A stretch of 64,000 nucleotides of DNA from Chryseobacterium capnotolerans. GTDB lineage: Bacteria > Bacteroidota > Bacteroidia > Flavobacteriales > Weeksellaceae. Under the pieces are notes generated by a model that searched no databases, was not told the DNA's origin, and saw nothing but the letters and a program-made list of their open reading frames with translations. Shown in pieces: positions 37,360 through 46,778 of the stretch. The number at the start of each line of letters is the position of its first letter. Within the stretch, counting starts at the first letter, position 1. Location: NCBI RefSeq assembly GCF_021278965.1, contig NZ_CP065589.1:67001-131000 (forward strand), written 5' to 3'. Position numbers and translations under genes: made by a program.

Positions 37360-39087
37360 TTATTTAAAATTATTTATAGCATTGCTTATTCTGGCGATAC
37401 TTTCCTCTTTTCCAGTGATTTCCAGAATGTCCGGAACGTCTGGTCCTTTCAATTCTCCTACTAAAGACAAACGCAGTGGCATCATTACTTTACCCATGCC
37501 TAAACCTTTATTTTCTGCGAAATCATGCATAGTTTGTTTTAATACTTCCGCTTTGAATTCTGTAGAAGCAAATGTGGTAGCCAATTCTCCTAAAATAGCC
37601 GAAGTTTCATCATTCCATGCTTTTTTCGAAGCTTTTTCATCGTAAGATGTTGGTGCTTCAAAGAAAAACTTTCCGTTTTCATAAATGTCTTTCGGGAAAG
37701 TAGCTCTTTCTTTCATCAGAGGAATTACTTTTAGCAGCTTTTCATCTGAAGCATGAGAAAGGTCAAGCCCTGAATTTTTAAGCATCTCAAGAAGCTCTGC
37801 ATCTGACTTCATCTGAATATACTGATGGTTAAACCATTCTGATTTTTCTTTGCTGAATCTTGCTCCTGCCTTGTGTACTTTATGAAGATCAAATTCCTTG
37901 ATCATTTCCTCCAGAGGAAGAACTTCTTTATCATCTGCGGGAGACCATCCTAATAAAGCCACCATATTGATGAACGCATCAGGAAGGTATCCGTTTTCTT
38001 TGTATCCTTTAGAAACAGCACCTGTTGCCGGATCTTTGAAATCAAGTGGAAATACAGGGAACCCAAATTTATCACCATCTCTTTTGCTTAATTTTCCTGA
38101 AAGACCCTTTTTTAAAAATTGTTTTACAGCAGCCATTAATGGGTTGTCGTTATCATTTTCGCTCAGCATTGATTTGAATCTAGGACTCTTTACTTCTGAG
38201 AAGAATGATTTGATGATAGGTGCTGATTCATCAAAATTAAACTGACTGTTTTTTGCTACGAATTCATCTGTAAAAGACTTTGTAATCCCGTCAATATTAT
38301 CTTTATTGATTAATGCAGAAACATCAGGCTTCAGAATTAAAGAAAGGTGGGCAAACTGTGGTGCTTCCCAGCCCATTGCTTCATATAATAAAGTATGTAA
38401 TCCTAAAGATGGCAGCCATTCTTCACCACGGATTACGTGGGAGATCTCCATTTCGTGGTCATCAATGATGTTCGCGAAGTGATATGTTGGCATTCCATCA
38501 TTTTTTACCAGAACTTTATCATCTAAAGTATTGGTATTTACAGATGATTTTCCACGGATGATATCTTCTAGATTCAATACTCTGTCTACAGGCATTTTGA
38601 ATCTTACCACATAAGGCGTTTTTTCATCCAGTAATTTCTGAACTTCCTCTTCAGAAAGAGCAAGACTGTTTCTTAAACGGTTTCTGGTTTTATTGTCATA
38701 AGAGAAAACATCACCTCTTGCTTCATATTCTGCACGAACAGCGTCCAGCTCTTCCGCAGTATCGAAAGCGATGTAAGCATAATCTGTTTTTAAGATCTGC
38801 TCCGTGTACCTGTCATAGATATCTCTTCTTTCAGATTGTCTGTAAGGGGCAAATTTTCCTCCTTTCTTAGGACTTTCATCAGGGATGATTCCACACCATT
38901 CTAAAGCTTCTTCAATGTATTCTTCAGCACCTTCTACATATCTTGCGGTATCTGTATCTTCAATTCTCAATACAAATTCTCCCCCTTGATTTTTAGCAAA
39001 AAGGTAATCATATAATGCGGTTCTTACGCCTCCCAAGTGTAAAGGTCCGGTAGGACTTGGAGCAAAACGTACTCTTACTTTCTCCAT
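37360..39087 (-). CDS. gltX: Glutamate--tRNA ligase with an insert before the KLSKR motif
   Basis: A protein of 575 residues from the ATG at 39087; the frame is open to 39186 but that extension spans a promoter-like element and has no homology. Class I signatures: [11 protein letters not shown] at residues about 8-18, and KLSKRDGD (KMSKS-type) near residue 350. Between LILKPD and GKLSKRDGD, normally nearly adjacent in GltX, lies an insert of about 75 residues beginning VSALINKDN and containing [14 protein letters not shown]. Total length is therefore about 70 residues more than usual. The enzyme charges tRNA-Glu. Whether the insert is typical of this genus I cannot tell; it keeps the frame and has no stops. 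Confidence 0.93.
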   Translation of the reverse strand: MEKVRVRFAPSPTGPLHLGGVRTALYDYLFAKNQGGEFVLRIEDTDTARYVEGAEEYIEEALEWCGIIPDESPKKGGKFAPYRQSERRDIYDRYTEQILKTDYAYIAFDTAEELDAVRAEYEARGDVFSYDNKTRNRLRNSLALSEEEVQKLLDEKTPYVVRFKMPVDRVLNLEDIIRGKSSVNTNTLDDKVLVKNDGMPTYHFANIIDDHEMEISHVIRGEEWLPSLGLHTLLYEAMGWEAPQFAHLSLILKPDVSALINKDNIDGITKSFTDEFVAKNSQFNFDESAPIIKSFFSEVKSPRFKSMLSENDNDNPLMAAVKQFLKKGLSGKLSKRDGDKFGFPVFPLDFKDPATGAVSKGYKENGYLPDAFINMVALLGWSPADDKEVLPLEEMIKEFDLHKVHKAGARFSKEKSEWFNHQYIQMKSDAELLEMLKNSGLDLSHASDEKLLKVIPLMKERATFPKDIYENGKFFFEAPTSYDEKASKKAWNDETSAILGELATTFASTEFKAEVLKQTMHDFAENKGLGMGKVMMPLRLSLVGELKGPDVPDILEITGKEESIARISNAINNFK

Positions 39088-39545
39088 TTCAATTTTAATT
39101 TTTGCAAATTTACTTAAAATTATGTGTTTAGGAGATGATTTCTGAATGTGTATTTTCCGATTTTTATATTTAAACCTGTTGTGCATTTAGTATAAATTGA
39201 TTTTTATTTTCTAAATCAGAAGTTTTGGGCTTCAAATTGATTTACCGGATTTGTATGACTGCAATTTTTTGTCAATTTTTTTTTTCTAATGAATAATAGG
39301 TATATTAAAAATAAATTTCTGAGTTAAACTTCAATTATATTGTCGAAATAAACCAGAAGACAATGCTTTTTTATGGAAATTTCATTAAAGTAGAGAAAAT
39401 AAATTCGTTAATATTTTGTATTGAGAAAAAGGAAAGTTCTTACCATTGAATTTTTGTTAGCCGAGCGAGGTACTTTTGGAGGGTAGATAATAGAAAAATG
39501 ATTTTTATTATTTATCTTTATATATTAAAATATATCAATTAAATT
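39088..39545. other. 458-bp divergent intergenic region between gltX and the lectin gene
   Basis: Very A+T-rich. Apart from the gltX -7 candidate at 39105-39112, I see no ORF, stable hairpin or RNA gene. The right end, before 39546, has TATCTTTA-like sequence that may be part of the lectin promoter. Confidence 0.5.
39105..39112 (-). promoter_or_regulatory. Candidate -7 element of gltX
   Basis: TAAATTTG followed by C on the minus strand, 17 bp before the ATG at 39087. It supports that start over the upstream one at 39186. Confidence 0.45.
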
Positions 39546-40310
39546 ATGAGAAAAAATTTATTTGTAATGTTTGGTCTATTTGCAAGTATTTGCATGATGG
39601 CCCAAAGTTTTACACGAGGAACTAATTTGATAAAAGATAGAAGGTATGAATCTCAAAATGGACAGTATTTTCTGACTTTTCAAAATGATGGAAATTTGGT
39701 GGTTTACAATCGTAGGAACCAACCGAAATGGGATTCTAAAACACAAGGAGAGGGTGCTAGAGCAATTTTTCAGGATGATGGCAATCTTGTAGTTTATAAT
39801 TTCTCAGGAAATGCTGTATTTAGTACAAATACAGTTAATAAAAATGCAACCAGCCTTGAAATGCAGGATGATGGTAATCTGGTAATTTATAATAGAAGAA
39901 GAAATGCATTGTGGTCTTCTAACGATAATTCTAATGGAAATTCTAATTGGAATTCAGACAATACCGGAAGTTATAGTAGAGGTAATATTTACAAAGGATT
40001 TAGATTTGTAAAAGGGAAAAAAATATTTTCTGAAAATAATGACTATTATTTAATTTTCCAAACAGATGGTAATTTAGTAATGTATAGTAATGGATTTAAA
40101 AATGATATCTGGTCTAGTGCAACAGCAGGAAGAGGAAAAAGTGCTATTTTTCAGGACGATGGAAATCTGGTAGTTTATGACTCTTCAAATAGACCTGTAT
40201 ACAGTACAGGGGTAAGTTCTTCAAATATTGATAGACTTTCAGTTCAGAATGATGGTAATATTGTGATATACAATAATGATGGAAGTATAGTCTGGGCAAA
40301 TAAAAAATAA
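39546..40310 (+). CDS. Secreted protein with two bulb-type (GNA-like) lectin domains
   Basis: A protein of 254 residues with a signal peptide ending in CMMAQ. Six mannose-binding-type motifs QxDGNxVxY are present: QNDGNLVVY, QDDGNLVVY and QDDGNLVIY in the first domain (residues about 38-125), and QTDGNLVMY, QDDGNLVVY and QNDGNIVIY in the second (residues about 150-250), separated by an Asn/Ser-rich linker (SNGNSNWNSDN). Each bulb-type lectin domain normally has three sites, so all six appear intact. There is no T9SS sorting domain or lipobox. Tandem domains of this kind occur in lectin-like bacteriocins of the LlpA type and in plant lectins; here the role could be adhesion, glycan binding or antagonism. 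It stands alone next to the surface glycan genes. Confidence 0.88.
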   Translation: MRKNLFVMFGLFASICMMAQSFTRGTNLIKDRRYESQNGQYFLTFQNDGNLVVYNRRNQPKWDSKTQGEGARAIFQDDGNLVVYNFSGNAVFSTNTVNKNATSLEMQDDGNLVIYNRRRNALWSSNDNSNGNSNWNSDNTGSYSRGNIYKGFRFVKGKKIFSENNDYYLIFQTDGNLVMYSNGFKNDIWSSATAGRGKSAIFQDDGNLVVYDSSNRPVYSTGVSSSNIDRLSVQNDGNIVIYNNDGSIVWANKK

Positions 40311-40390
40311 ATATAGAAAAAGAAGGTGTATCACAACTAAACGATGTGGGTTGAGAATTGCTTAAACCTCGGATACAGGAAAATTTCATA

Positions 40391-40432
40391 AAAAAGGCCG
40401 TTTTCACGAGTTGTGAGACGGCCTCATTTTTT
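40391..40432. terminator. Bidirectional intrinsic terminator
   Basis: Stem of 40395-40407 with 40413-40424 (AGGCCGT paired with ACGGCCT, one unpaired base), flanked by A and T runs; between the convergent lectin and glycosyltransferase genes. Confidence 0.75.
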
Positions 40433-40506
40433 GTTTGAACTTTTTGTAGTTTGATGAATATTTTATTTCACAGGTTTTACTTTTTACAAAAACTAACTTT
40501 ATAATC

Positions 40507-41550
40507 TTATGAAATTATCTTTTCCCATATATTGGTCCAATCTTTTGTTTCATTTTCCAGGGAATAATTTTCTAAAACAAATTGTGATGCTATTTTACCC
40601 TTTTCAAAAAAGAGTTCTGAATTCGTATTATATTCTAAAGCATAATGTTCCAATTTTTCAACGAAATCAATAATATTACCTTCTTCAATAAGGCAAGAAA
40701 ATTCTTCTTTAAAATATTCTTTTCCCCCTTGTCCAGAATACCCAATTACAAAACATCCGCAAGACATTGCTTCTACAGGAGGAAGTCCAAAACCTTCTCT
40801 ATGATTGAAGCTTAAGAAAAAAACAGATTCTTTTAAATGTTGTGCAACTTCTTTTTCATTCATATTATCAATTGGAAAAAACTCCCAATCATACAATTTT
40901 TTGCGTGCTTTTATAATGTTAATAATCTGCAAAGAATCCTCAGAAAGTTTCCTTGGCATAAAAGCAATTTTTCGCTTTTTTTTATTTCCAAAATTAAAGA
41001 CTTGAGTATCAATTCCTAAACGTGCTTTATATAAATTATGAGAAGGAAAAACAAGATCAAAGTACTCCTTCGCATTTTCTGATGCTACAATAGTTCCCAT
41101 ACAGTTTTTATTTAAATAAGGATTCTCCTCACTATAATCATATCCGTAACCCTGAAAAGTATAATAACAATTTTGATTAAGGATTACATACTGATGATTG
41201 GGAATGGTTTTATGAAATGATTTTCCATATATTTCCGGAAAAACAAATAGTGCATCTTTCTCTATTTGAGGTGAAAAAAAACGATGAAAGAAAATTTTTA
41301 ATTTTTCATATAAACTGTTTTTATGATTTTTAGAGCTACTGCTGTTTTCAATATTCTTAATAAGCTCATAATTATAAGAAATCTTTGTAAATGGATACCA
41401 AATATTAACTTTTTTCTTATTTTTCTTAAGCAAGACAGCAGCATTATAACCGTGATTGTTTAGAATATTTACATATTTGTAGATTTGCTTTATACCCCCA
41501 AACGGCACTGAAACTGACGGGCATACAAAATATATTTTTCTTTCTTTCAT
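40507..41550 (-). CDS. Glycosyltransferase, GT4/GT1-like
   Basis: A protein of 347 residues. The N terminus (KIYFVCPSVSVPFGGIKQIYKY, split at residues 4-25) is the typical first Rossmann domain of GT-B enzymes, and the C-terminal EGFGLPPVEAMSCGCFVIGY near residue 262 is the nucleotide-sugar-binding E-x7-E element. The mid region is rich in Lys and aromatic residues. The donor and acceptor are unknown; the setting among glycosyltransferases suggests surface polysaccharide or lipopolysaccharide synthesis. It is divergent from the two-domain glycosyltransferase with 321 bp between them and convergent with the lectin gene. Confidence 0.8.
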   Translation of the reverse strand: MKERKIYFVCPSVSVPFGGIKQIYKYVNILNNHGYNAAVLLKKNKKKVNIWYPFTKISYNYELIKNIENSSSSKNHKNSLYEKLKIFFHRFFSPQIEKDALFVFPEIYGKSFHKTIPNHQYVILNQNCYYTFQGYGYDYSEENPYLNKNCMGTIVASENAKEYFDLVFPSHNLYKARLGIDTQVFNFGNKKKRKIAFMPRKLSEDSLQIINIIKARKKLYDWEFFPIDNMNEKEVAQHLKESVFFLSFNHREGFGLPPVEAMSCGCFVIGYSGQGGKEYFKEEFSCLIEEGNIIDFVEKLEHYALEYNTNSELFFEKGKIASQFVLENYSLENETKDWTNIWEKIIS

Positions 41551-41871
41551 AATAATATGAATGTTTTTTTTGAACTAATCTGTTGGTAATTCTTTTTATA
41601 AAGACCTGCCTGGGTAAAAAAAACGATCTCTGTTTAATAATTTGTATTCTCACTTTCTTCGTTTATCATTTTGTATTTCTTAAACATAAAAAAACAGTTT
41701 TGTAATGCATTATAGAACTCTTGAGCTAACACAACTTCAAACTATATTTTTACAAGATTGATATCTTATAACACTTCTATTAACATCATTATAATATACT
41801 TAACAGAAGTGAAAATATGAATAATCACAGGGTAAAGATAACAGACTTATTACTATCATAATTTGTAATAA
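41551..41871. other. 321-bp divergent intergenic region in the glycan cluster
   Basis: A+T-rich sequence between two divergent glycosyltransferase genes. It must contain promoters for both, but no match to TTG-N17-23-TAnnTTTG is convincing. A short ORF on the minus strand is an out-of-frame overlap of the glycosyltransferase gene and was not accepted. Confidence 0.45.
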
Positions 41872-44001
41872 ATGCTTAATTTCGTTTCCTTAATTGGTTA
41901 TATCCGACAAAATAATAAATTTAAAATGGGAATTAAAAGATTTTTCAAAAATAAAATAAAAGACTACAAATTCATAAAAAATAAAAGAAAAATCGAAATT
42001 AATCATTTTGATCTTGATTTCTTTAAACGCTATGAATTCAATTTAAATACCGATTCCCATACGCCTCAGGTTTCTATTATTATTCCTGTTTATAATCAGA
42101 TCAGATATACGCTTAACTGTCTATATACCATTGAACAACATGATCAGAATGTTTCCAGAGAAATTATCATTATCAATGACAATAGTTCAGATGAGACTTT
42201 GGAATACCTGAACAAAATAAAGGGAATTACAATTATTAATAATGCTGAAAACCTTGGTTTTTTAAGAAATGTCAATAAAGGAATTCAGGCAGCAAAAGGT
42301 GAATTCATATACCTGCTGAATAATGATACGGAAGTTCAGGAGAATTATTTAAGCTCACTTCTTGATGTTTTTGAAACTAAAGAGAATGTGGGAGCTGTAG
42401 GATCAAAAATGATTTTTGGAGATAATACGCTTCAAGAAGCTGGCTGTCTTATATTCAAAGACTGTGAAATTGTAAATCTTGGACGATTCAGTTCTATTGA
42501 TGACCCATCTTTCAATTTTTTAAGAAAAGTTGATTATTGCTCAGGATGCAGCCTTTTATTTAAAAAACTTGACATTAACGGGAATTTAAACTTCCTGGAT
42601 GAAGAATTCTTACCTGCTTATTATGAAGAAACTGATTTCTGCCAGCGACTGAAATACGTACAGAATATGGATATCTATTATCAGCCGAAATCTGAAATTC
42701 TTCATTTTGAAAATATAAGTTATACAGGAAAGAACTCCAATAAGGAACAACTACTGGAAAAAAATGCAAAAAAATTCAAAGACCGCTGGAATTCCAGATT
42801 TGAAAGCGATAAATGGCTGGAAATTGCCCATAAAAAACACCTGAATATCTATAAGAACTTTCATCAGCCTACGATTCTTTTCCTTGAGGAATCTATGCCT
42901 AAGTATGATCAGGATAGTGGTTCAAGAAGGCTGGATGAAATTTTCAAAATCCTTATTGCCAACAATCATAAAATATTGTTGGGGATCCCTGCATTTAATG
43001 AAACAGACAAGAAATATATAGAATATTGTGAGTCTCTTGGGATTCAAGTATTTCAGGACTTTGTGACACCTAAAAATAAAATTGTCAAGATCAATGATCA
43101 GATTATTGAAAAACTTCCATTGGTTGATTTAATCTGGATTTTCAGGCCGAATGGGTTTAAAAACTGGCATAAAGTTCTTAAAAGTCATATCACCAGACAG
43201 AAACTGATCTATGATATGGTGGATCTTCATTATTTAAGGGTGGAAAGGGAAAAGGAATATATGCCGACCACACCGAAAATGGAGAGAAAAAATCAGAAGA
43301 CCAAGGAGCTTGAATATTCAGCGATGCAGACTTCTGATGCAGTGGCTGCCATCAGTGATGTAGAAAAAGGAATTGTTTCCCGGAATGGAATCGATATTAA
43401 AAAAGTGCATGTGGTAAGTAATTTCCATACACTGGATCAAGTGAATAAAAATGGATTTTCAGACCGAGAGGGGTTGTTATTTATCGGAGGTTTCAGGCAT
43501 CTTCCCAATATCGATGCATTAAAATTCCTTGTAGAAGATATTATGCCGCTGGTGTGGAAAAAAAATGATTCTATTTTTGTGAATGTTATCGGCCCTGAGC
43601 TATCCGAAGAACTTACCGGTAAATACAGTTCAGATAAAGTCAGAATTCTTGGATACCAGGAAACAGTTGATGAGTGGTTTGATTCCTCCAGGGTTTTTGT
43701 AGCACCATTACGATACGGAGCCGGAGTAAAAGGAAAAATAGGACAGGCTCTGGAATATGAACTCCCAATTGTCACTACACCCATAGGAGTAGAGGGGATG
43801 AACCTTCAACACGGTATTCATGCGCTGGTAAGTGATATCAGTGATGCACAGGCTTTCGCCGATCATATTCTCGAATTGTATTCCAATGAAGAAATGTGGA
43901 ATACATTAAAAGAGAATTCAAAGAAGGCTTTATATCCCTTTTCAAGAGAAGTACAGGGGAAAAATGTGCTTAATTTAATCTCATCGCTGTATAAGAAATA
44001 A
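41872..44001 (+). CDS. Two-domain glycosyltransferase (GT2 fused to GT4)
   Basis: A protein of 709 residues; the ATG at 41872 is used, but an internal ATG at 41926 (MGIKRFF) is also possible. Residues about 65-290 form a GT2 domain: VSIIIPVYNQ, the nucleotide-binding INDNSSDE, the NNDTEVQ metal site, and YYEETDFCQRLK. Residues about 335-709 form a GT4-like domain: DSGSRRLDEI, LLFIGGFRHLPNIDAL, and the APLRYGAGVKGKIGQALEYELPIV donor-binding loop. Such fusions usually add two sugars in succession to capsule or O-antigen chains. It is followed after 26 bp by the methyltransferase gene on the same strand, so the two may form an operon. Confidence 0.88.
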   Translation: MLNFVSLIGYIRQNNKFKMGIKRFFKNKIKDYKFIKNKRKIEINHFDLDFFKRYEFNLNTDSHTPQVSIIIPVYNQIRYTLNCLYTIEQHDQNVSREIIIINDNSSDETLEYLNKIKGITIINNAENLGFLRNVNKGIQAAKGEFIYLLNNDTEVQENYLSSLLDVFETKENVGAVGSKMIFGDNTLQEAGCLIFKDCEIVNLGRFSSIDDPSFNFLRKVDYCSGCSLLFKKLDINGNLNFLDEEFLPAYYEETDFCQRLKYVQNMDIYYQPKSEILHFENISYTGKNSNKEQLLEKNAKKFKDRWNSRFESDKWLEIAHKKHLNIYKNFHQPTILFLEESMPKYDQDSGSRRLDEIFKILIANNHKILLGIPAFNETDKKYIEYCESLGIQVFQDFVTPKNKIVKINDQIIEKLPLVDLIWIFRPNGFKNWHKVLKSHITRQKLIYDMVDLHYLRVEREKEYMPTTPKMERKNQKTKELEYSAMQTSDAVAAISDVEKGIVSRNGIDIKKVHVVSNFHTLDQVNKNGFSDREGLLFIGGFRHLPNIDALKFLVEDIMPLVWKKNDSIFVNVIGPELSEELTGKYSSDKVRILGYQETVDEWFDSSRVFVAPLRYGAGVKGKIGQALEYELPIVTTPIGVEGMNLQHGIHALVSDISDAQAFADHILELYSNEEMWNTLKENSKKALYPFSREVQGKNVLNLISSLYKK

Positions 44002-44027
44002 AGTTGCTTGCCTAAGTTTGAATAATC

Positions 44028-44804
44028 ATGATTAATTATATAGAAAAACAATTAACTAGAATAGGTTTCAGTTTTATATTTTGTAATGTTTGTGGAAGCA
44101 TTAGAAAAATCAAAATACGAACGAATAATCTAAGAGAAGATGCCACGTGCAAAAAGTGTAATTCCATTTCCAGAAAAAGGCATTTGTCTAAGGTTATTTT
44201 AGAGTTAATAAATCGGAAAAATAATACTTCTTATAGCAGCCTTAGGGAAATAAGTAAAGATTCGGGATTGAGAATTTATAATGTTGAATCCAATGGAGCC
44301 CTACATCATTACCTTAAACATATTGATCATTATATTTGTAGTGAATATTTTGGACCTTATGAAACACATGGTAAAGAAAAGAATGGAATTTTGAATGTAG
44401 ATTTAATGAATATTCCATTTGAAGATAATACATTGGATCTTGTTGTATCAACTGAAGTTTTTGAACATATTCCTGATCCTTATAAAGCTTTTCATGAAGT
44501 ACACAGAATTTTAAAAAAAGGAGGCTCACATGTTTTTACAGTACCTTATTATGAGAATACAGAAAAAGATGAGGTGAGGGCATTTTTAGATGATAACAAT
44601 AACATTGTTTATACCATGGAGCCTGAATATCATGGAGATCCAATAAGAAGTGATGAAGGGATTCTGGTATACACTATTTTTGCAGAAGAAATGCAGAAGA
44701 AGCTAGAGCTTATAGGGTTTAAAGTAGCTCTCAACAGAGAACGAAATATAATAAACGGAATTTTAGGAGACAATAATATTGTTTTTATTACAACAAAGCT
44801 ATAA
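44028..44804 (+). CDS. SAM-dependent methyltransferase with N-terminal zinc motif
   Basis: A protein of 258 residues. The N-terminal region carries CNVCGS near residue 18 and CKKCNS near residue 43, spaced as in a zinc ribbon. The catalytic part has MNIPFEDNTLDLVVSTEVFEHIPDP split over residues 127-151, typical of class I methyltransferases, and the LKKGGSHVFTVPYYE element. A canonical motif I (GxGxG) is not evident; the N-terminal part of the Rossmann fold seems degenerate. The context suggests methylation of a sugar or of the growing end of a surface glycan, which is inferred. It ends in the bidirectional terminator at 44809. Confidence 0.8.
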   Translation: MINYIEKQLTRIGFSFIFCNVCGSIRKIKIRTNNLREDATCKKCNSISRKRHLSKVILELINRKNNTSYSSLREISKDSGLRIYNVESNGALHHYLKHIDHYICSEYFGPYETHGKEKNGILNVDLMNIPFEDNTLDLVVSTEVFEHIPDPYKAFHEVHRILKKGGSHVFTVPYYENTEKDEVRAFLDDNNNIVYTMEPEYHGDPIRSDEGILVYTIFAEEMQKKLELIGFKVALNRERNIINGILGDNNIVFITTKL

Positions 44805-44808
44805 AAGT

Positions 44809-44838
44809 AAAAAGGAGACGTTAGAGTCTCCTTTTATT
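44809..44838. terminator. Bidirectional terminator containing the stop codon of the GT2 gene
   Basis: A 10-bp stem (44810-44819 with 44826-44835) flanked by A and T runs; the stop codon of the minus-strand GT2 gene starts in the loop at 44821. Confidence 0.8.
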
Positions 44839-45771
44839 TTTTAAATCGGTAAGAAACAAAATGGCTGATCTTACGGGAAACTGATTCTTCATTAATTGTA
44901 CTTTCTCCGTATAGATACTTTCAATTTCCTTCATGTTATTCTTTATCATTTGATGATGATGAGGCTGGATCTTTAGGTACAGCTGATTTTTTTTATAACT
45001 GCTGCTTAAGCGTTTTATATATTTGGAAAGACCTTTAAAATCATGAACAAGACCAAATGTTCTTTTAAGAAACAGCAAGGACTTTTCATTCCTTTCAAAA
45101 AAAACGCCGCCAATTTGCTGATTTTCATGAATTCTATAATAAAATAATTTTTCATCCAGCATAACAAAAGAATCTTTCTGGGCTGCGATGAAGGCGATCC
45201 ATTCATCATGATGAAGACCTTCAGAGTCCGGAATAGGCATTACTTCCTTTAAAAAAGACTTTCTTAAAGACATTGATGCTCCTGTTGCAATATTGGTTAC
45301 TTTAGAAAGAGTTTCCTTTATACTGAAGTTTTTATCAGCTGATTTTGCAATAGCAGGAAGATCCCAGAAAGAATACATTTCCTTTTTTTCACCATCATCA
45401 GTAATGCAATAACCATTTGTAGCTATTACATTGATATTTTCATGTTTTTTAAAGAAATCTAAATGTATCTTAACTTTATGGTCAGCCCATATATCATCCT
45501 GATCACTTAGGAAAATAAATTCATTGCTACACAGAGAAATGGCTTTTTCAAAATTTTTTACACTCCGAAGATTATTTTCATTAGTGTGGATTTTGAAAAT
45601 GCTGGGGTATTGCTCCCGGTAAGAATTTAAAATAGAAATAGTAGAATCGGTAGAGCCGTCATCACATATAATAATTTCATCTATTGGAACCGTTTGGTTC
45701 AAAATAGAATCGAGCTGGTATTTTATATATTTTTCTCCGTTGTAGGTACAAAGAGCAACTGAGGTTTTCAT
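44821..45771 (-). CDS. Glycosyltransferase family 2 protein
   Basis: A protein of 316 residues. GT-A/GT2 motifs: SVALCTYNGEKYIKYQLDSI at the N terminus, the IICDDGSTDST nucleotide-binding segment near residue 34 and the FLSDQDDIWAD metal-binding motif near residue 90; the catalytic-base region LHHDEWIAF lies near residue 193. This QDD form is typical of rhamnosyltransferase-like GT2 enzymes. It ends the run rocD, DUF5672, GT-like and this gene, with a six-base gap to its neighbour, and is therefore presumably in the same transcript. Confidence 0.88.
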   Translation of the reverse strand: MKTSVALCTYNGEKYIKYQLDSILNQTVPIDEIIICDDGSTDSTISILNSYREQYPSIFKIHTNENNLRSVKNFEKAISLCSNEFIFLSDQDDIWADHKVKIHLDFFKKHENINVIATNGYCITDDGEKKEMYSFWDLPAIAKSADKNFSIKETLSKVTNIATGASMSLRKSFLKEVMPIPDSEGLHHDEWIAFIAAQKDSFVMLDEKLFYYRIHENQQIGGVFFERNEKSLLFLKRTFGLVHDFKGLSKYIKRLSSSYKKNQLYLKIQPHHHQMIKNNMKEIESIYTEKVQLMKNQFPVRSAILFLTDLKNKRRL

Positions 45772-45777
45772 GGAGCC

Positions 45778-46776
45778 TTATTTATAAAATTGACTGAACA
45801 AAATTTGGATCCAATTACTAAATGAATATCTCTGATAAGTTTCTTCAGAAGATTCAATATAATCCTCTGCCAGGAAATTGGTAATTTCAGACATATTATC
45901 ATCATTCAGCAGAAATATATTACTAGGATTATAAAATCTATATCCCTTCACTAATTCATTATTAGTGATTAATTTTTTTCTGTATCCTATAGCCTCAAAA
46001 ACCCTGAAAGAAAGTCCTTTGTGAACTGTGTTTTGAAAGTCAAGAATAATTTTTGATGCTTTGGCATTTTTCATGTTTTCCTCAAAACTCATTCCGGTTT
46101 TTGTGAAATTTATAGGATATTCCCGGTACTTCTTGATATGCTTTTCTTTAGTATAGATTACATTGATATTGGTTTTCAGATTTTTTTCCTGAAATAATAT
46201 CGAAAGTTTACAAAGTTCCTCTATACGATCTTTCATAAAGGTGCCTACAAAAAACAGATCCTGTTTGATCTCGGAGTTTGTGGGCAGATAATCAAAATAA
46301 AAATTATGAATATGCTGGGTCTGAGGATATCTTATAGTATCTCTTTCGTCAAATACAAAAAAGCGGTCAAAATATTTTATGGTTTCTCCAGCCAGAGGAA
46401 ACCTCTGCATTCCATCCCATTGATAGGCTACGGTAAGGGTACTTTTCTTTTGAATTTTGGCCAAGACATTTTTACTGAATAAATCAGGGCGGATAATCAG
46501 GGCATAATCGGCATGGCTGATTTTGTCAAGAAAAAACAGCTGGGGATGTTCCTTTTTTTCGGCCAGTACTTTGGCTTTAAATGTTTTGTTGTTGCTGAAT
46601 GCCTTTTTGTAAATATGGATTAAAGACTCTTCAGCACTCAGTTTTACTTGTAAACAATCATGTTCTACAGTAAATACTTTAAAACCGAGGTACTCAAGAT
46701 TTTTTTTAAAAACCTCTGGCAATCCAAAATGGTTTGGAACTGCTAATATGATACTTTTATCTTTAAAGTCGTTCAT
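45778..46776 (-). CDS. Glycosyltransferase-like protein of the CgeB-like type
   Basis: A protein of 332 residues. The N terminus shows a Rossmann-like start (SIILAVPNHFGLPEVF), and the C-terminal HKGLSFRVFEAIGYRKKLITNN element near residue 260 is similar to the donor-binding region of CgeB-type glycosyltransferases. LFFVGTFMKDRIEEL near residue 175 marks the start of the second domain. It is two bases from the DUF5672 gene and six from the GT2 gene, so it belongs to a tight operon. Sugar specificity is unknown; I identify the fold class with moderate certainty. Confidence 0.68.
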   Translation of the reverse strand: MNDFKDKSIILAVPNHFGLPEVFKKNLEYLGFKVFTVEHDCLQVKLSAEESLIHIYKKAFSNNKTFKAKVLAEKKEHPQLFFLDKISHADYALIIRPDLFSKNVLAKIQKKSTLTVAYQWDGMQRFPLAGETIKYFDRFFVFDERDTIRYPQTQHIHNFYFDYLPTNSEIKQDLFFVGTFMKDRIEELCKLSILFQEKNLKTNINVIYTKEKHIKKYREYPINFTKTGMSFEENMKNAKASKIILDFQNTVHKGLSFRVFEAIGYRKKLITNNELVKGYRFYNPSNIFLLNDDNMSEITNFLAEDYIESSEETYQRYSFSNWIQILFSQFYK

Positions 46777-46778
46777 TT

